Below, piece by piece: positions 37,329 through 47,807 of a DNA stretch of 64,000 bases. Source of the stretch: Gammaproteobacteria bacterium (lineage in GTDB: Bacteria > Pseudomonadota > Gammaproteobacteria > Tenderiales > Tenderiaceae); NCBI GenBank assembly GCA_021731365.1, contig JAKFXL010000013.1, forward strand, positions 36,549-100,548, in the 5' to 3' direction. The notes beneath the pieces are model-generated. The model did no database searches and was not told where the DNA came from. It saw only the letters and a program-made list of their open reading frames with translations. A program made the translations under genes and the position numbers. Positions within the stretch are counted from its first letter, which is position 1; every line of letters begins with the position of its first letter.

Positions 37329-38783
37329 GTGTTGAGTCTAAAATGGAATTCAATGGCGGTGGCGTTAGTTTTGTCGGTCACGCTATCTGCGACGACGTTA
37401 CCTGTGAGTGCTGCCGTTTCGGCACAACTGCCTGACTTTACCCGTGTGGTTGATGCCACCAGTGCTGCTGTGGTCAATATCAGCACTACTCAGAAGGTTA
37501 AGTCCCAACCAAAGGGTGGTAATAGTCCTCATGGGGGGCGCGTCCCCGGTATGCCAGAGGGTGCCCCTTTTGATGAACTGTTGCGGCGCTTTTTTGATCA
37601 GGCCCCGGGTGGAGAGCCTGATGATGGGCGTTCTCTTGGATCGGGTTTTATTATCTCTAAGGACGGCTACATCCTTACTAATAATCATGTAGTTAGTGAG
37701 GCCGATGAGATTATCGTCCGGTTGAGTGACCGCCGTGAGCTGGAGGCTAAGCTGATCGGCAGTGATAAACGTAGCGATGTGGCGTTGCTGAAGGTTAACG
37801 CTACGGATCTGCCTGTGGTGAAGATAGGTGATTCTAAAAAGCTGAAGGTGGGGGAGTGGGTGTTGGCGATTGGGTCGCCTTTTGATTTTGATCACACCGT
37901 AACGGCGGGGATTGTGAGTGCCTTGGGGCGTAATCTGCCTAATGAAAATTATGTGCCGTTTATTCAGACCGATGTGGCGATTAACCCGGGCAACTCGGGT
38001 GGTCCGTTATTTAATCTCGATGGCCAGGTGGTGGGCATCAACTCCCAGATATACAGCCGTACCGGGGGATTTATGGGGCTCTCATTTACAATCCCGATTG
38101 ATCTGGCGATGGATGTGGTGGAGCAGATTAAAAATGGTGGTCAGGTTAGCCGTGGTTGGTTGGGTGTTCTGATTCAGGATGTGACACGTGAATTGGCACA
38201 ATCTTTTGGTATGGATAAGCCTGAGGGGGCCTTGGTGTCTCAGGTATTGCCGGATAGCCCTGCGGAGAAGGCCAAGTTAAAGGCGGGTGATGTGATCGTT
38301 GAGTTTAATGGTCGCAATGTGACAACGTCGGCGACCCTGCCACCGATGGTTGGGGTGACGCCTATTAATAAGCCTGTAAAAATCAAGGTGATGCGTGATG
38401 GCAAACCACAGATATTGATGGTGACGATTGGTGAACTGCCGACTGAGGATGCGTTGGCGAATGCTAGCACCGACTCAAGAGGAGGCGGTATTGAGGAGGG
38501 GCGCATTAAAGTTCGTGTCGATAACTTGACCGCAGAACAGCGTAAAGCACTGGCATTGCCGGAAAAGCAGGGGGTGTTGGTCACTCAGATTAAGGAGGGG
38601 GCTGCCCGTGATGCGGGTATCCGCGAAGGTGATGTATTGATGATGATGAACAATGTAAAAATCACCGATACTAAGCAGTTTCGTGATCTGGTGGCCAGTC
38701 TGCCTGTTGGCAAGCCAGTGGCGGTGTTGTTGCAACGGCGTGACGGCGCAGTCTTTCTTGCGCTTAAAGTCCCTGAAAAATAA
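37329..38783 (+). CDS. mucD: Periplasmic serine protease of the DegP/MucD family
   Basis: 484 residues starting at GTG (37329), which has GGAGGT 5 nt upstream. A signal peptide (about 1-28) is followed by the trypsin-like domain with the triad His (TNNHVVSEADEI), Asp (RSDVALLKV) and Ser (NPGNSGGPLF). Two PDZ domains (about 275-365 and 385-480) have carboxylate-binding loops (SRGWLGVLIQ; GVLVTQIKEGAARDAGIREGD). It degrades misfolded envelope proteins. The position after rseC matches mucD of the Pseudomonas algU cluster, so that symbol is used; it is an orthologue-type assignment by context. Confidence 0.95.
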   Translation: MLSLKWNSMAVALVLSVTLSATTLPVSAAVSAQLPDFTRVVDATSAAVVNISTTQKVKSQPKGGNSPHGGRVPGMPEGAPFDELLRRFFDQAPGGEPDDGRSLGSGFIISKDGYILTNNHVVSEADEIIVRLSDRRELEAKLIGSDKRSDVALLKVNATDLPVVKIGDSKKLKVGEWVLAIGSPFDFDHTVTAGIVSALGRNLPNENYVPFIQTDVAINPGNSGGPLFNLDGQVVGINSQIYSRTGGFMGLSFTIPIDLAMDVVEQIKNGGQVSRGWLGVLIQDVTRELAQSFGMDKPEGALVSQVLPDSPAEKAKLKAGDVIVEFNGRNVTTSATLPPMVGVTPINKPVKIKVMRDGKPQILMVTIGELPTEDALANASTDSRGGGIEEGRIKVRVDNLTAEQRKALALPEKQGVLVTQIKEGAARDAGIREGDVLMMMNNVKITDTKQFRDLVASLPVGKPVAVLLQRRDGAVFLALKVPEK

Positions 38784-38807
38784 CGATTTTGTTGGAGCTG
38801 GAATAAG

Positions 38808-38839
38808 CAGGGGGCTGATTGACAGCCCCCTGTTTTTTT
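38808..38839 (+). terminator. Strong rho-independent terminator of the sigma-E operon
   Basis: CAGGGGGCTG (38808-38817) pairs with CAGCCCCCTG (38823-38832) around ATTGA, followed by seven T residues (38833-38839). It separates mucD from lepA. Confidence 0.95.
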
Positions 38840-38935
38840 ACAGGGATTTCAGTCGGGCCTGAAATTCGTTAGACTTGCGCCCAAAAATCAATGCCATAAT
38901 GGTTATTGTCCTGATGTAGTCACTAAAGAGCCTGA

Positions 38936-40729
38936 ATGAAGCATATTCGAAATTTTTCTATTATTGCCCATATTGACCACGGTAAATCGACGCTGGCCGA
39001 CCGCTTCATCCAGATGTGCGGCGGTCTTGCTGATCGCGATATGGAGGCTCAGGTGCTGGACTCTATGGATATCGAGCGCGAACGTGGCATTACCATCAAG
39101 GCCCAGAGTGTGACCCTGCCTTATACGGCCAGCGATGGGCAGGTCTATCAGCTCAACTTCATCGATACCCCCGGCCATGTTGACTTCTCTTATGAGGTCT
39201 CCCGCTCATTAGCCGCCTGCGAAGGGGCGTTGCTGGTGGTGGATGCTTCGCAAGGGGTCGAGGCCCAGAGTGTGGCCAACTGCTACACCGCCATCGAGCA
39301 GGGGTTAGAGGTGATGCCGGTGCTGAATAAAATAGACCTGCCTTCCGCTGACCCTGAACGGGTGATTCATCAGATCGAGGATATCATCGGTGTGGGTGCC
39401 ATTGATGCCCCGCGTGTCAGTGCCAAGAGTGGCCTAGGGGTGGCTGAACTGCTGGAGGAGATCGTCAAGCGCATACCGCCACCGGAAGGTGATCCTGATG
39501 CACCATTACAGGCGCTGATCATAGACTCCTGGTTCGACAACTATGTGGGTGTTGTTTCGTTGGTGCGGGTCAAGAACGGCACCCTGCGTAAGAAGGACAA
39601 GATTCTGGTGATGTCGACCGGGCGTCATCATCTGGTTGATCATGTTGGCATTTTTACTCCCAAACGGGTGGATACCGCAGAGCTAAAGGCGGGTGAGGTC
39701 GGTTTTATTATTGCCGGGATTAAGGAGATTGACGGTGCCCCCGTTGGCGATACCATCACCCGTGCAGACCGCCCCTCTACGGAGCAGTTGCCTGGTTTTA
39801 AACAGGTGCAGCCGCGGGTATTTGCCGGACTCTTTCCGACCTCTTCGGAAGATTACGAGGATATGCGTGATGCACTTTCCAAGCTGCGGCTCAACGACTC
39901 TGCGCTTTTTTACGAGCCGGAGACCTCGCAGGCGCTGGGATTCGGTTTCCGTTGCGGCTTTCTCGGCATGTTACATATGGAGATTGTGCAGGAGCGGCTG
40001 GAGCGTGAATATGATCTCGATCTCATCACCACTGCGCCGACGGTCATCTATGAGGTGCTGTCGACCAAGGGCGAGATTCTGCTGGTCGACAACCCTGCCA
40101 ATCTGCCCGCCGCCAACTACATTGCCGAGATTCGTGAGCCGATTATTGAGGCTCATCTGCTGATGCCGCAGGAGTATCTTGGCAACGTGATTGGTCTCTG
40201 CATTGAAAAACGTGGTGTACAGAAGAACATGCTTTACGTTGGCAGCCAGGTGTCTTTGACCTACGAACTGCCATTGAATGAGGTGGTGCTCGACTTCTTT
40301 GATAAGCTTAAATCGGTTTCGCGTGGTTATGCCTCACTCGACTATGAGTTCAAACGTTACCAGTATGCTGATTTGGTGAAACTCGACATCATGATCAGCG
40401 GTGAGACTGTAGATGCACTGGCAGTAATTGTCCATCGCGATAAAGTGGAGTTTCAGGGACGTGCCCTGGTGGAACGGATGAAAGAGGTAATCCCGCGGCA
40501 GATGTTTGATGTCGCCATCCAGGCCGCCATTGGCAATAAAATCATCTCCCGCAGCACCATCAAGGCGCTGCGCAAAAACGTACTTGCCAAGTGTTATGGT
40601 GGCGATGCCAGCCGTAAACGCAAGTTGTTGGAAAAACAGAAGGCGGGTAAAAAACGGATGAAAATGGTCGGTAAAGTGGAGATCCCTCAGGAAGCCTTCC
40701 TGGCGGTACTGGACGTAGGTAAAAAATAG
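38936..40729 (+). CDS. lepA: Elongation factor 4 (LepA)
   Basis: 597 residues (E. coli 599). The translational GTPase motifs [10 protein letters not shown] (near 12), DTPGHVDF and NKIDLP are present, followed by EF-G-like domains and the LepA C-terminal domain ([34 protein letters not shown] sequence near 550). EF4 back-translocates or remodels stalled ribosomes and affects initiation. It is followed without a gap by lepB, as in most proteobacteria. Confidence 0.98.
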   Translation: MKHIRNFSIIAHIDHGKSTLADRFIQMCGGLADRDMEAQVLDSMDIERERGITIKAQSVTLPYTASDGQVYQLNFIDTPGHVDFSYEVSRSLAACEGALLVVDASQGVEAQSVANCYTAIEQGLEVMPVLNKIDLPSADPERVIHQIEDIIGVGAIDAPRVSAKSGLGVAELLEEIVKRIPPPEGDPDAPLQALIIDSWFDNYVGVVSLVRVKNGTLRKKDKILVMSTGRHHLVDHVGIFTPKRVDTAELKAGEVGFIIAGIKEIDGAPVGDTITRADRPSTEQLPGFKQVQPRVFAGLFPTSSEDYEDMRDALSKLRLNDSALFYEPETSQALGFGFRCGFLGMLHMEIVQERLEREYDLDLITTAPTVIYEVLSTKGEILLVDNPANLPAANYIAEIREPIIEAHLLMPQEYLGNVIGLCIEKRGVQKNMLYVGSQVSLTYELPLNEVVLDFFDKLKSVSRGYASLDYEFKRYQYADLVKLDIMISGETVDALAVIVHRDKVEFQGRALVERMKEVIPRQMFDVAIQAAIGNKIISRSTIKALRKNVLAKCYGGDASRKRKLLEKQKAGKKRMKMVGKVEIPQEAFLAVLDVGKK

Positions 40730-41548
40730 ATGAGCTTTGATTTTGCAACAGTAATGGTGTCAGCGGTGTTTGTGACAGGGCTGATCTGGGGGGTTGACTC
40801 CCTGCTCTGGAAGCCAAAAAGAGCGGCTGGTTTGGCAAAACTTAAGGCCGAGGGGGCCGGGGCTGACGTTATCGATAACAGTTATCGTGAACCGATATTG
40901 GTTGAGTATGCCCGCTCATTCTTCCCCGTGATTTTGGTGGTTTTGATACTGCGCTCGTTCCTGGTTGAGCCGTTTCGCATCCCGTCAGGCTCAATGATGC
41001 CGACACTGCTGTCGGGAGATTTCATACTGGTTAATAAGTTTACCTATGGTATTCGCCTTCCGGCTGTTAATACCAAGGTCATATCACTGGGAGAACCCGC
41101 TCGTGGTGATGTGGTTGTTTTTCGTTATCCTAATGATCCAGCAGTCGATTACATTAAACGCGTTGTGGGGCTGCCTGGAGATACCATCACTTATTATGGC
41201 CGACAGGTTTATGTAAATGGCCAAGTCGCCCGACAACAATTGGTGGGCACCTACTCTGCTAGTGGAGCCGGGTTTCTGGCGGGGGCAGAACTGCGTAAGG
41301 AGCTGCTAAGCGATGGAGAGCATGACATTCTAGTGATGAATGGAAAGCCTACCATTGAAGGTGAGTTTAGGGTGCCTGCGGGACACTACTTTGTCATGGG
41401 CGATAACCGTGATAACAGTAATGACAGCCGTTATTGGGGATTTGTGCCAGAGGAGAATCTGGTTGGGCGTGCCTTTATGATCTGGATGAACTGGGATAAT
41501 GTGGATAACCGGATCTCCTGGGAGCGTATTGGTAATATGATCCGTTAG
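40730..41548 (+). CDS. lepB: Signal peptidase I
   Basis: 272 residues. Two N-terminal membrane segments (about 5-22 and 58-76), the nucleophile Ser in RIPSGSMMPTLL near 85-95, the general-base Lys in YIKRVVGLPGD near 145 and the conserved box MGDNRDNSNDSRYWGFV near 225. It removes signal peptides from exported proteins in the inner membrane. The ATG directly follows the lepA stop codon. Confidence 0.97.
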   Translation: MSFDFATVMVSAVFVTGLIWGVDSLLWKPKRAAGLAKLKAEGAGADVIDNSYREPILVEYARSFFPVILVVLILRSFLVEPFRIPSGSMMPTLLSGDFILVNKFTYGIRLPAVNTKVISLGEPARGDVVVFRYPNDPAVDYIKRVVGLPGDTITYYGRQVYVNGQVARQQLVGTYSASGAGFLAGAELRKELLSDGEHDILVMNGKPTIEGEFRVPAGHYFVMGDNRDNSNDSRYWGFVPEENLVGRAFMIWMNWDNVDNRISWERIGNMIR

Positions 41549-41577
41549 AATTGAACCGGGTGCAGAGGAGAGATGAT

Positions 41578-41952
41578 ATGTCCAATACATTAAAATCACA
41601 GCGTGGTATGACAGCCATTAGTATGTTGGTGATTTTTGTTATGGTCGGCTTTATATTTATGATTGTTGCCAAACTGGTGCCAACTTACTTTGCCCACTTT
41701 AAGGTGGAGTCGGCGTTAAAGAATCTGGCTTCAGATAACCGTGCTGAAGGAATCAGTGACAAAGAGGTCAAGAGCTTGATCTTGAAAAAACTCGACGTTG
41801 ATGATGTCGATTTTGTCACGGAAAAAGATATTGTGATTACAAAAACATCTACAGGCCGTACGGTTAGCATCGATTACGAGGCACGGGTGCCCATGTTTGC
41901 CAATGTGGATGCTGTGGTTAAATTTAATAACAACTCGGTTGAGTTGAGGTAA
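41578..41952 (+). CDS. DUF4845 family membrane protein
   Basis: 124 residues from the ATG at 41578, with AGAGGAG about 8 nt upstream. It begins with a type IV pilin-like run: short N-terminus, GMTAISMLVIFVMVGFIFMIV, then a soluble domain (VDFVTEKDIVITKTSTGRTVSIDYEARVPMF). The small family is found between lepB and rnc in many gammaproteobacteria, and its function is unknown. Confidence 0.9.
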   Translation: MSNTLKSQRGMTAISMLVIFVMVGFIFMIVAKLVPTYFAHFKVESALKNLASDNRAEGISDKEVKSLILKKLDVDDVDFVTEKDIVITKTSTGRTVSIDYEARVPMFANVDAVVKFNNNSVELR

Positions 41953-41959
41953 TGGCTGT

Positions 41960-42661
41960 TTGAACCCTCCGCTTGATAGGTTGTTGAAGCGACTTAATTA
42001 CCATTTTAATGATGCCAGCTTGGTTGAACAGGCCCTGACCCATCGTAGCGTTGGCCATCGTAATAATGAACGCCTGGAGTTTTTAGGGGATGCGGTGCTT
42101 GGCTGTGTGATTGCCGAGGCGTTGTATAACCGTTTTCCAGCGGCGAGTGAAGGGGAGTTGACCCGATTGCGCGCCACGCTGGTTAAAGGGGATAGTCTTG
42201 CAGACATTGGCAAGGAGCTCTCTTTAGGTGATTACGTGCGTCTTGGCTCAGGTGAGCTGAAGAGCGGTGGTTTTCGCCGCGGCTCAATCTTAGCCTGTGC
42301 GGTTGAGGCGTTGATTGGTGCGGCTTATTTGGACGGGGGTTACAGTGCTGCGAGTGAGTTGATATTGGTACTTTATCAAAAACGTCTCGATAGCATCTCT
42401 CCAGAAGATGAGCTTAAAGACCCCAAAACCCGTCTGCAGGAGTTTTTGCAATCACGTAAGTTACCTTTGCCATCGTATGAGTTGGTTAAGGTTGAAGGGG
42501 AGGCTCATAATCAAACTTTTTACGTTGAGTGTATGGCTGAAATGCTGAAAGAGCGTATCCCTGGTCATGGTAGCAGTCGTCGTAAGGCGGAGCAGGGTGC
42601 TGCGAAGAAGATGTTGAAAATATTGTCGGAAGCGGCTGATCGCTCCGTCCCAAATGGATAA
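41960..42661 (+). CDS. rnc: Ribonuclease III
   Basis: 233 residues beginning at TTG (41960); there is no in-frame ATG before the conserved N-terminus, and GAGGTAA lies about 8 nt upstream. The catalytic signature NNERLEFLGDAVLG lies near residue 35 and a second acidic cluster in AVEALIGAAYLD near 110. The double-stranded RNA-binding domain covers about 155-225 (DPKTRLQEFLQ ... GSSRRKAEQGAAKKML). It processes rRNA precursors and structured mRNAs. It overlaps era by 8 nt. Confidence 0.97.
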   Translation: MNPPLDRLLKRLNYHFNDASLVEQALTHRSVGHRNNERLEFLGDAVLGCVIAEALYNRFPAASEGELTRLRATLVKGDSLADIGKELSLGDYVRLGSGELKSGGFRRGSILACAVEALIGAAYLDGGYSAASELILVLYQKRLDSISPEDELKDPKTRLQEFLQSRKLPLPSYELVKVEGEAHNQTFYVECMAEMLKERIPGHGSSRRKAEQGAAKKMLKILSEAADRSVPNG

Positions 42662-43583
42662 AATGATAGTGACTGAGTCTGACCAAAACAGCCCTGATAG
42701 TTTTCGCTGTGGATTTGCTGCGATTGTAGGGCGTCCTAATGTAGGCAAATCAACGCTAATGAATCGTATTCTTGGCCAGAAGATTAGTATTACTTCTCGA
42801 CGCCCCCAGACTACCCGTCATCGCATACACGGTATTGATACCACTACTGAGTGCCAAGTGATCTACGTGGATACGCCGGGGTTGCACAAGCCGGGTGGCA
42901 AGGCGATGAATCGTTATTTAAACCAGGCCGCAACCACGGCGTTGCAAGGTGTTGATGTTGTACTGTTTGTGGTGGCAGGTACAAAATGGACAGATGAGGA
43001 TGAGTTAGTGCTGGAGCGGGTGAGGCATGGGGGGGCGCCGGTGATCCTGGTTGTGAACCAGATTGATCGTTTGCAGCCGGAGCAACTTTTGCCCCATTTA
43101 GCCAAGGTCTCTCAACGCATGGAGTTTCATACGGTGATACCGCTCTCGGCCAAAAGTGGTGAGAGTGTTGATCTGTTGGAGGCGGAAGTCGCAAAATTGA
43201 TGCCTCATGGTCCGGCACAGTTCCCTGAGGACCAGATCACTGATCGTAGCATGCGTTTTCTTGCCGCTGAGATTGTGCGTGAAAAACTGACCCGTCAATT
43301 GGGGCAGGAGCTACCGTATGAGATGACAGTGGAGATTGAGTCGTATGAGATTGGTGATGGCATCGTTAATATTGCCGCACTTATTTGGGTCGAACGTGAT
43401 GGACAGAAGGCAATTGTTATTGGCAAGGGCGGCCAAGGTCTGAAAAAAGTGGGACAGGAGGCCCGACAGGACCTGGAAAACATACTTGAGCAGAAAGTGT
43501 TTTTACAACTCTGGGTGAAGGTTAAGGAGGGGTGGTCGGCCGACGAACGGGCATTGCGGAGCCTAGGGTATACAGATGAATAG
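42654..43583 (+). CDS. era: GTPase Era
   Basis: 309 residues. GRPNVGKST near 26, the switch region TTRHRIHG, DTPGLHKP near 70, NQIDR near 130 and SAKSG near 160, then a KH domain (about 215-300) with GKGGQGLKKVG. Era binds the 3' end of 16S rRNA and supports 30S maturation. It may start at the second ATG three codons in. It ends the lepA-lepB-rnc-era block. Confidence 0.97.
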   Translation: MDKMIVTESDQNSPDSFRCGFAAIVGRPNVGKSTLMNRILGQKISITSRRPQTTRHRIHGIDTTTECQVIYVDTPGLHKPGGKAMNRYLNQAATTALQGVDVVLFVVAGTKWTDEDELVLERVRHGGAPVILVVNQIDRLQPEQLLPHLAKVSQRMEFHTVIPLSAKSGESVDLLEAEVAKLMPHGPAQFPEDQITDRSMRFLAAEIVREKLTRQLGQELPYEMTVEIESYEIGDGIVNIAALIWVERDGQKAIVIGKGGQGLKKVGQEARQDLENILEQKVFLQLWVKVKEGWSADERALRSLGYTDE

Positions 43584-44048
43584 GACTTCACCCCTGTAAA
43601 TATCAAGAATTTTTTAATGTTTTACTGAGCCTGACCGCAACGGTTGGCTATCGCCTCATCAAAATCCTTTGTGGAGTTTTCTTTCCAGTTCTCATGTTTC
43701 AAGAGGGGCCTCTAGCCCCTCCAGCTTGGTTGCTGTTTTTCTATGGCGTCATAATACGAATCGCTAATGCATAAGTGCTTCGGGTGTCCTGTATCTATTT
43801 GTATATAGGGCCCTTCTTGTTCATTGTTTGAAATTGCGCATCATAAAAATCTCCCCCTCCTATAGCCAACTTTGAATGTGGTTACACACTAAAGTTTTAG
43901 TGCTGATTGCCGCTTACAGGACAAGATTCATAGATGTGCCAGAATAAAAGGGACAGATATTGAATGGTAATTGTTGTGGGATAGCAGCAATGAGGCAGTG
44001 ATACGCGGTATCCATTCAAATGGGAACAATATTTAAAGAGAAAATGCT
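43584..44048. other. 465-bp leader region before the wsp-type operon
   Basis: No gene seen. It holds a hairpin GAGGGGC/GCCCCTC (43703-43709 with 43715-43721, loop CTCTA), a plausible era terminator with a delayed T run. An 8-base inverted repeat TTGAATGG (43960-43967) / CCATTCAA (44012-44019) sits shortly before the receptor gene and could be an operator or a long stem. No promoter is clear. Confidence 0.5.
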
Positions 44049-46052
44049 ATGACAGAGACAGAGAAAACTCACTCGTTTTTAGGTGCCTTATCCATTCCAA
44101 CAAAGATGAATTTAATTGTTGGCACGGTGTTTCTGGCGGTCATCACCATTGTGACGGGGTATATGTTTATCCAGAATAGCAACAGAGTGCTTGAAGAGGC
44201 GACCGACCGCACTCAGGACATGGCAACACTCTATTTTGATGGCCTCAACACGATGATGCTGACCGGCACAATGGCACAGAGAAAAATCCTTCAGGATAAG
44301 ATGTTGCGCCGTGCTCAAGTGCTTGATGCACGTGTCATTCGCGGTGAACCTGTTAAGCAGCAGTTTGGTCCCGGCTTTGATTTTGAGCAACCCATTGACG
44401 AGCTGGATCATCGAGTTCTGCGTGGTGAAGAGATTAAAGAGGTCAGTGATACCCCGCAAGGGCGAGTATTGACCGTACTGACACCATTTAGAGCAACAGA
44501 AAATACCAGGGGTGTTAACTGTCTTCAATGCCATAACGTAGAGAATGGTGCCATTAATGGTGGTATTCGTATCAGCTACTCCCTCTCTGAAATGGACAAA
44601 ACAGTCAGAAATGACATGTTGCTTGAAGCAGGCATAAATCTCTTTTTCCTTATTATTGGGTTGATCGTTACTAATTTATTTACCCGCCGCTGGATCTCAT
44701 CGCCTATTGGTAGTTTGATGAATGTTGTTACACAGCGTACCCAGGGTGACAACAATGTCCGTTTTAAAGTTACCAATTCCGATGAGGTGGGACGTGTGGG
44801 GATGGCTTTTAATGCCATGGCCGATAAAGTAAATGCGAGCACTGAACGTGAACATGAAGCGGCAGAATATTTGCGGCATAAAGTAGATAGCCTGCTGGAG
44901 ATTGTTAATAAAGCAGCCAGTGGTGATTTGACAGGAAAAGTTAACTTCACTGATGATGGCGCTATTGGCGAGCTTGCCCATGGACTTCAGATCATGATTG
45001 ATAATCTGAATAAAATGGTAGAGGAGCGGCGGCATACTGTTGAGGAGTTACGAACCAAAGTAGATGAGATCCTTGGTGCAGTGACTAAGGCCGCTGAAGG
45101 CGACTTAACAGTAAAATTACATGTCGCCGGAAATGATGAAATAGGGCAGCTAGGACGTGGTGTTCAATCGATGATCGATAGCTTGAATTTCCTGGTGGCG
45201 CAGGTACAGCGCTCTGGTATCCAAGTGACATCTTCGGCAACACATATAGCAGCAACAGCAAAGGAACAGGAAGCGACCGTTGCAGAACAGGCCGCCACGG
45301 TCAATGAGGTGGTCACAACAGCTACGGAGATATCTGCGACAGCCAAGGAGTTGGTCAAAACAATGGATGAGGTGGCCAAGGTGGCCGAAAGTACAGCAGG
45401 ATCGGCGGAGTCTGGTCAGGCCGGATTGAAAAAAATGGGTTTGACTATGCATCAGGTAGTTGAAGCATCATCATCTATAGCGGCGAAACTTGAAGTATTG
45501 AATGAGAAGGCAAGTAATATCAATACAGTCGTTACCACCATTACCAAAGTTGCAGATCAGACCAATTTATTGTCATTAAATGCAGCAATAGAAGCTGAAA
45601 AGGCCGGCGAATATGGTCTTGGGTTCTCTGTAGTAGCCACAGAAATTCGTCGATTGGCAGATCAAACGGCGGTGGCAACGTGGGATATAGAGCAAATGGT
45701 TAAAGAGATGCAGTCTGCAGTAACAGCAGGGGTAATGAGTGTTGAGAAATTTACAGAAGAGGTACGTCTCAGTGTTGACGAGGTGAGTTTGATCAGCGCC
45801 CAGCTCACTCAAATTATCAATCAGGTCCAAGCACTAACACCGCGTTTTGAAAGTGTCCATGAAGGGATGCAGTTCCAGTCGCAGGGAGCAGATCAAATTA
45901 AACATGCCATAGTCTCGTTAAGTGAGTCGGCTCAACAGACTGTTGAATCATTGCGTCAGTCTCATTCATCGATTGACCATCTGAATGATGCCGCACGTAT
46001 GTTGCAGGGCGGGGTGTCTAAATTTAAGGTCTCTGAAATAGAACAACGCTAA
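44049..46052 (+). CDS. wspA: WspA-like methyl-accepting chemoreceptor with c-type haem sensor domain
   Basis: 667 residues. Membrane segments lie at about 21-42 and 194-213, enclosing a periplasmic domain of about 150 residues. That domain contains GVNCLQCHN, a CxxCH c-haem motif (C158, C161, H162), followed by GGIRISYSL before the second membrane span. One canonical HAMP follows, then two more HAMP-like units with LLEIVNKAASGDLT and ILGAVTKAAEGDLT. The signalling tip NAAIEAEKAGEYGLGFSVVATEIRRLADQTAVAT is the variant characteristic of WspA receptors. Pseudomonas WspA has a four-helix periplasmic domain without haem. The gene heads a seven-gene operon ending in a diguanylate cyclase. Haem attachment needs the Ccm machinery, not in this window. 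Confidence 0.9.
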   Translation: MTETEKTHSFLGALSIPTKMNLIVGTVFLAVITIVTGYMFIQNSNRVLEEATDRTQDMATLYFDGLNTMMLTGTMAQRKILQDKMLRRAQVLDARVIRGEPVKQQFGPGFDFEQPIDELDHRVLRGEEIKEVSDTPQGRVLTVLTPFRATENTRGVNCLQCHNVENGAINGGIRISYSLSEMDKTVRNDMLLEAGINLFFLIIGLIVTNLFTRRWISSPIGSLMNVVTQRTQGDNNVRFKVTNSDEVGRVGMAFNAMADKVNASTEREHEAAEYLRHKVDSLLEIVNKAASGDLTGKVNFTDDGAIGELAHGLQIMIDNLNKMVEERRHTVEELRTKVDEILGAVTKAAEGDLTVKLHVAGNDEIGQLGRGVQSMIDSLNFLVAQVQRSGIQVTSSATHIAATAKEQEATVAEQAATVNEVVTTATEISATAKELVKTMDEVAKVAESTAGSAESGQAGLKKMGLTMHQVVEASSSIAAKLEVLNEKASNINTVVTTITKVADQTNLLSLNAAIEAEKAGEYGLGFSVVATEIRRLADQTAVATWDIEQMVKEMQSAVTAGVMSVEKFTEEVRLSVDEVSLISAQLTQIINQVQALTPRFESVHEGMQFQSQGADQIKHAIVSLSESAQQTVESLRQSHSSIDHLNDAARMLQGGVSKFKVSEIEQR

Positions 46053-46068
46053 GACGAGGCAGAAAGCC

Positions 46069-46554
46069 ATGATGTTGTTGATGCTCAAAGTAAGTGACAA
46101 TCGATATGGCATTAACGTGGTGGAGATTGTTGAGGTAGTACCGCATGTGCTTCTGCAAAAGCTACCTAAATCCCCAGTGATTATTGCGGGGCTGCTTAAC
46201 TATCGCGGTCATATTGTGCCCATTATTGATGGATCAAGATTGATGGGTGATAGAAGCGTTAAAAAATGTTTGAGTAGTCGCATTATTATCATCAAATCCG
46301 AGAAGATGAGATCGTCTTGCATTGGGTTCCTGGCGGAGAATGTAACAGAGACATTAAAAGTTGATGATTCACAATTTACTGACGCAAGCATAGGAGAAGG
46401 TGAAAAATCTGTCGTTGATAAGGTTATCTTAGATGAAAATGGGATGATTCAGCATATCAACGTGACTCGTTTGATTCCAAATGAATTGAAGTCATTTATG
46501 AAGTCGGTAAATGAAAATGAGTCTTCCTTAGAGGACATGATGGATGGATCATAG
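46069..46554 (+). CDS. wspB: CheW-like adaptor (WspB position)
   Basis: 161 residues forming a single CheW domain: MLKVSDNRYGINVVEIVEVVPHV at the start, IAGLLNYRGHIVPIIDGSRLMG near 45 and IQHINVTRLIP near 135. It should couple the receptor to the hybrid kinase. It starts 17 nt after the receptor gene and overlaps the next gene by 11 nt. The coding sequence is AT-rich relative to the flanking core genes by eye. Confidence 0.9.
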   Translation: MMLLMLKVSDNRYGINVVEIVEVVPHVLLQKLPKSPVIIAGLLNYRGHIVPIIDGSRLMGDRSVKKCLSSRIIIIKSEKMRSSCIGFLAENVTETLKVDDSQFTDASIGEGEKSVVDKVILDENGMIQHINVTRLIPNELKSFMKSVNENESSLEDMMDGS

Positions 46555-47776
46555 CAAGATCTATGCATACCTTAGAGATGCCACGGGAATAGATGTTGTC
46601 TCTATTGGCGAAGAGGCCGTCGATCGCGTAGTGAAAGGACGAATGAAGGAGGGTGGATTTGAAACAGTTGAAGAATATCTTTCTTGCCTTGATAAATCGA
46701 TTAAGGAAAGACAGATATTTATTAACGATATAACTGTTCCTGAAACTTGGTTCTTTCGTGATAAAGAACCTTTTAAACTTCTTTCACAGTATGTTTCAAA
46801 AACATGGAAATCTTCTGGGGATAAATTCAGGGTATTAAGTATACCTTGTTCTACCGGTGAAGAGCCGTACTCTATTTCTATGGTTCTTATGGATGCTGGT
46901 CTTTCTCCAGATTCATTTGTTGTTGATGCTGTCGATATAAATACACGTGTCCTTGAAGTTGCTAAAAAAGGGGTGTATGGAAAAAACTCTTTCAGGAGCG
47001 ATGACCTTAAGTTCAGGGACAAGTACTTTAATTGTGTCGGTTCTGGGCATGAGATAAAAGACGAGGTCAAATCATCGGTCAATTTTCATCACAACAATAT
47101 TCTTTCTAGTGATTTTTTAAAAGACAGGAATAGTTATGATGTTATTTTTTGTAGGAATTTATTGATTTATTTTAACATTGAAACTAAAGAGAAGGTTATT
47201 AAATCATTGAGGCGGATAATAGTTTCAGATGGAATTCTTTTTTTAGGTCATGCGGAGACTGGCAGGGTTGTGAATGGATTGTTTGATTCAATGAGGCATT
47301 CGGGTGCATTTGCCTACCGGCCGACGATATTGGAAAAAGATGCGCCAATAAAAGTAAATGTTAGTCCTGTTATTTTTTCATATAAAGATCCTGAAAGAAA
47401 TGAAAAGTCGAGCGATCTGGAGATTATCCGTGAAGTAGAACCAAAAACAAACTTCAAAAATGAAGGCAGTGGTTTTTTTATAGAGGATATACAGGCGTTG
47501 GCTGACCGTGGTGAGTTGGATAAGGCGATGAAATTATGTTGTGATTATATTGAAAAGAATCCATTGGAAGCTGATGCACATTGCCTCCAGGGGATTATAT
47601 ACCTGGCAAAGTCAAATAATGATAATGCCCAAGTGTCATTCAAGAGGTCTATATACATTGACCCTGGTCACTATCAATCCTTAACGCATCTTCTGATATT
47701 GGCAGTGGAGCGTGGTGATTCTCAGGCGGCGATGAATTATCGCGCGAGAATTGGTCGGGCAAAAGAGAGGTCATGA
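46544..47776 (+). CDS. wspC: CheR-type receptor methyltransferase with TPR domain (WspC)
   Basis: 410 residues. The CheR N-terminal domain and the SAM-dependent methyltransferase domain (VPETWFFRDKEPF, LSIPCSTGEEPYSISMVL, VVDAVDINTRVLEVAKKGVY, VIFCRNLLIYF) cover 1-265. After a linker, a TPR region covers about 315-405 (ALADRGELDKAMKLCCDYIEKNP, DAHCLQGIIYLAKSNNDNAQVSFKRSIYIDP). CheR-TPR fusion is the WspC arrangement. It methylates receptor glutamates for adaptation. The sequence is visibly AT-rich. Confidence 0.93.
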   Translation: MDHSKIYAYLRDATGIDVVSIGEEAVDRVVKGRMKEGGFETVEEYLSCLDKSIKERQIFINDITVPETWFFRDKEPFKLLSQYVSKTWKSSGDKFRVLSIPCSTGEEPYSISMVLMDAGLSPDSFVVDAVDINTRVLEVAKKGVYGKNSFRSDDLKFRDKYFNCVGSGHEIKDEVKSSVNFHHNNILSSDFLKDRNSYDVIFCRNLLIYFNIETKEKVIKSLRRIIVSDGILFLGHAETGRVVNGLFDSMRHSGAFAYRPTILEKDAPIKVNVSPVIFSYKDPERNEKSSDLEIIREVEPKTNFKNEGSGFFIEDIQALADRGELDKAMKLCCDYIEKNPLEADAHCLQGIIYLAKSNNDNAQVSFKRSIYIDPGHYQSLTHLLILAVERGDSQAAMNYRARIGRAKERS

Positions 47777-47807
47777 CCCACAGCCGTTATTTATATTGGG
47801 AATGCTG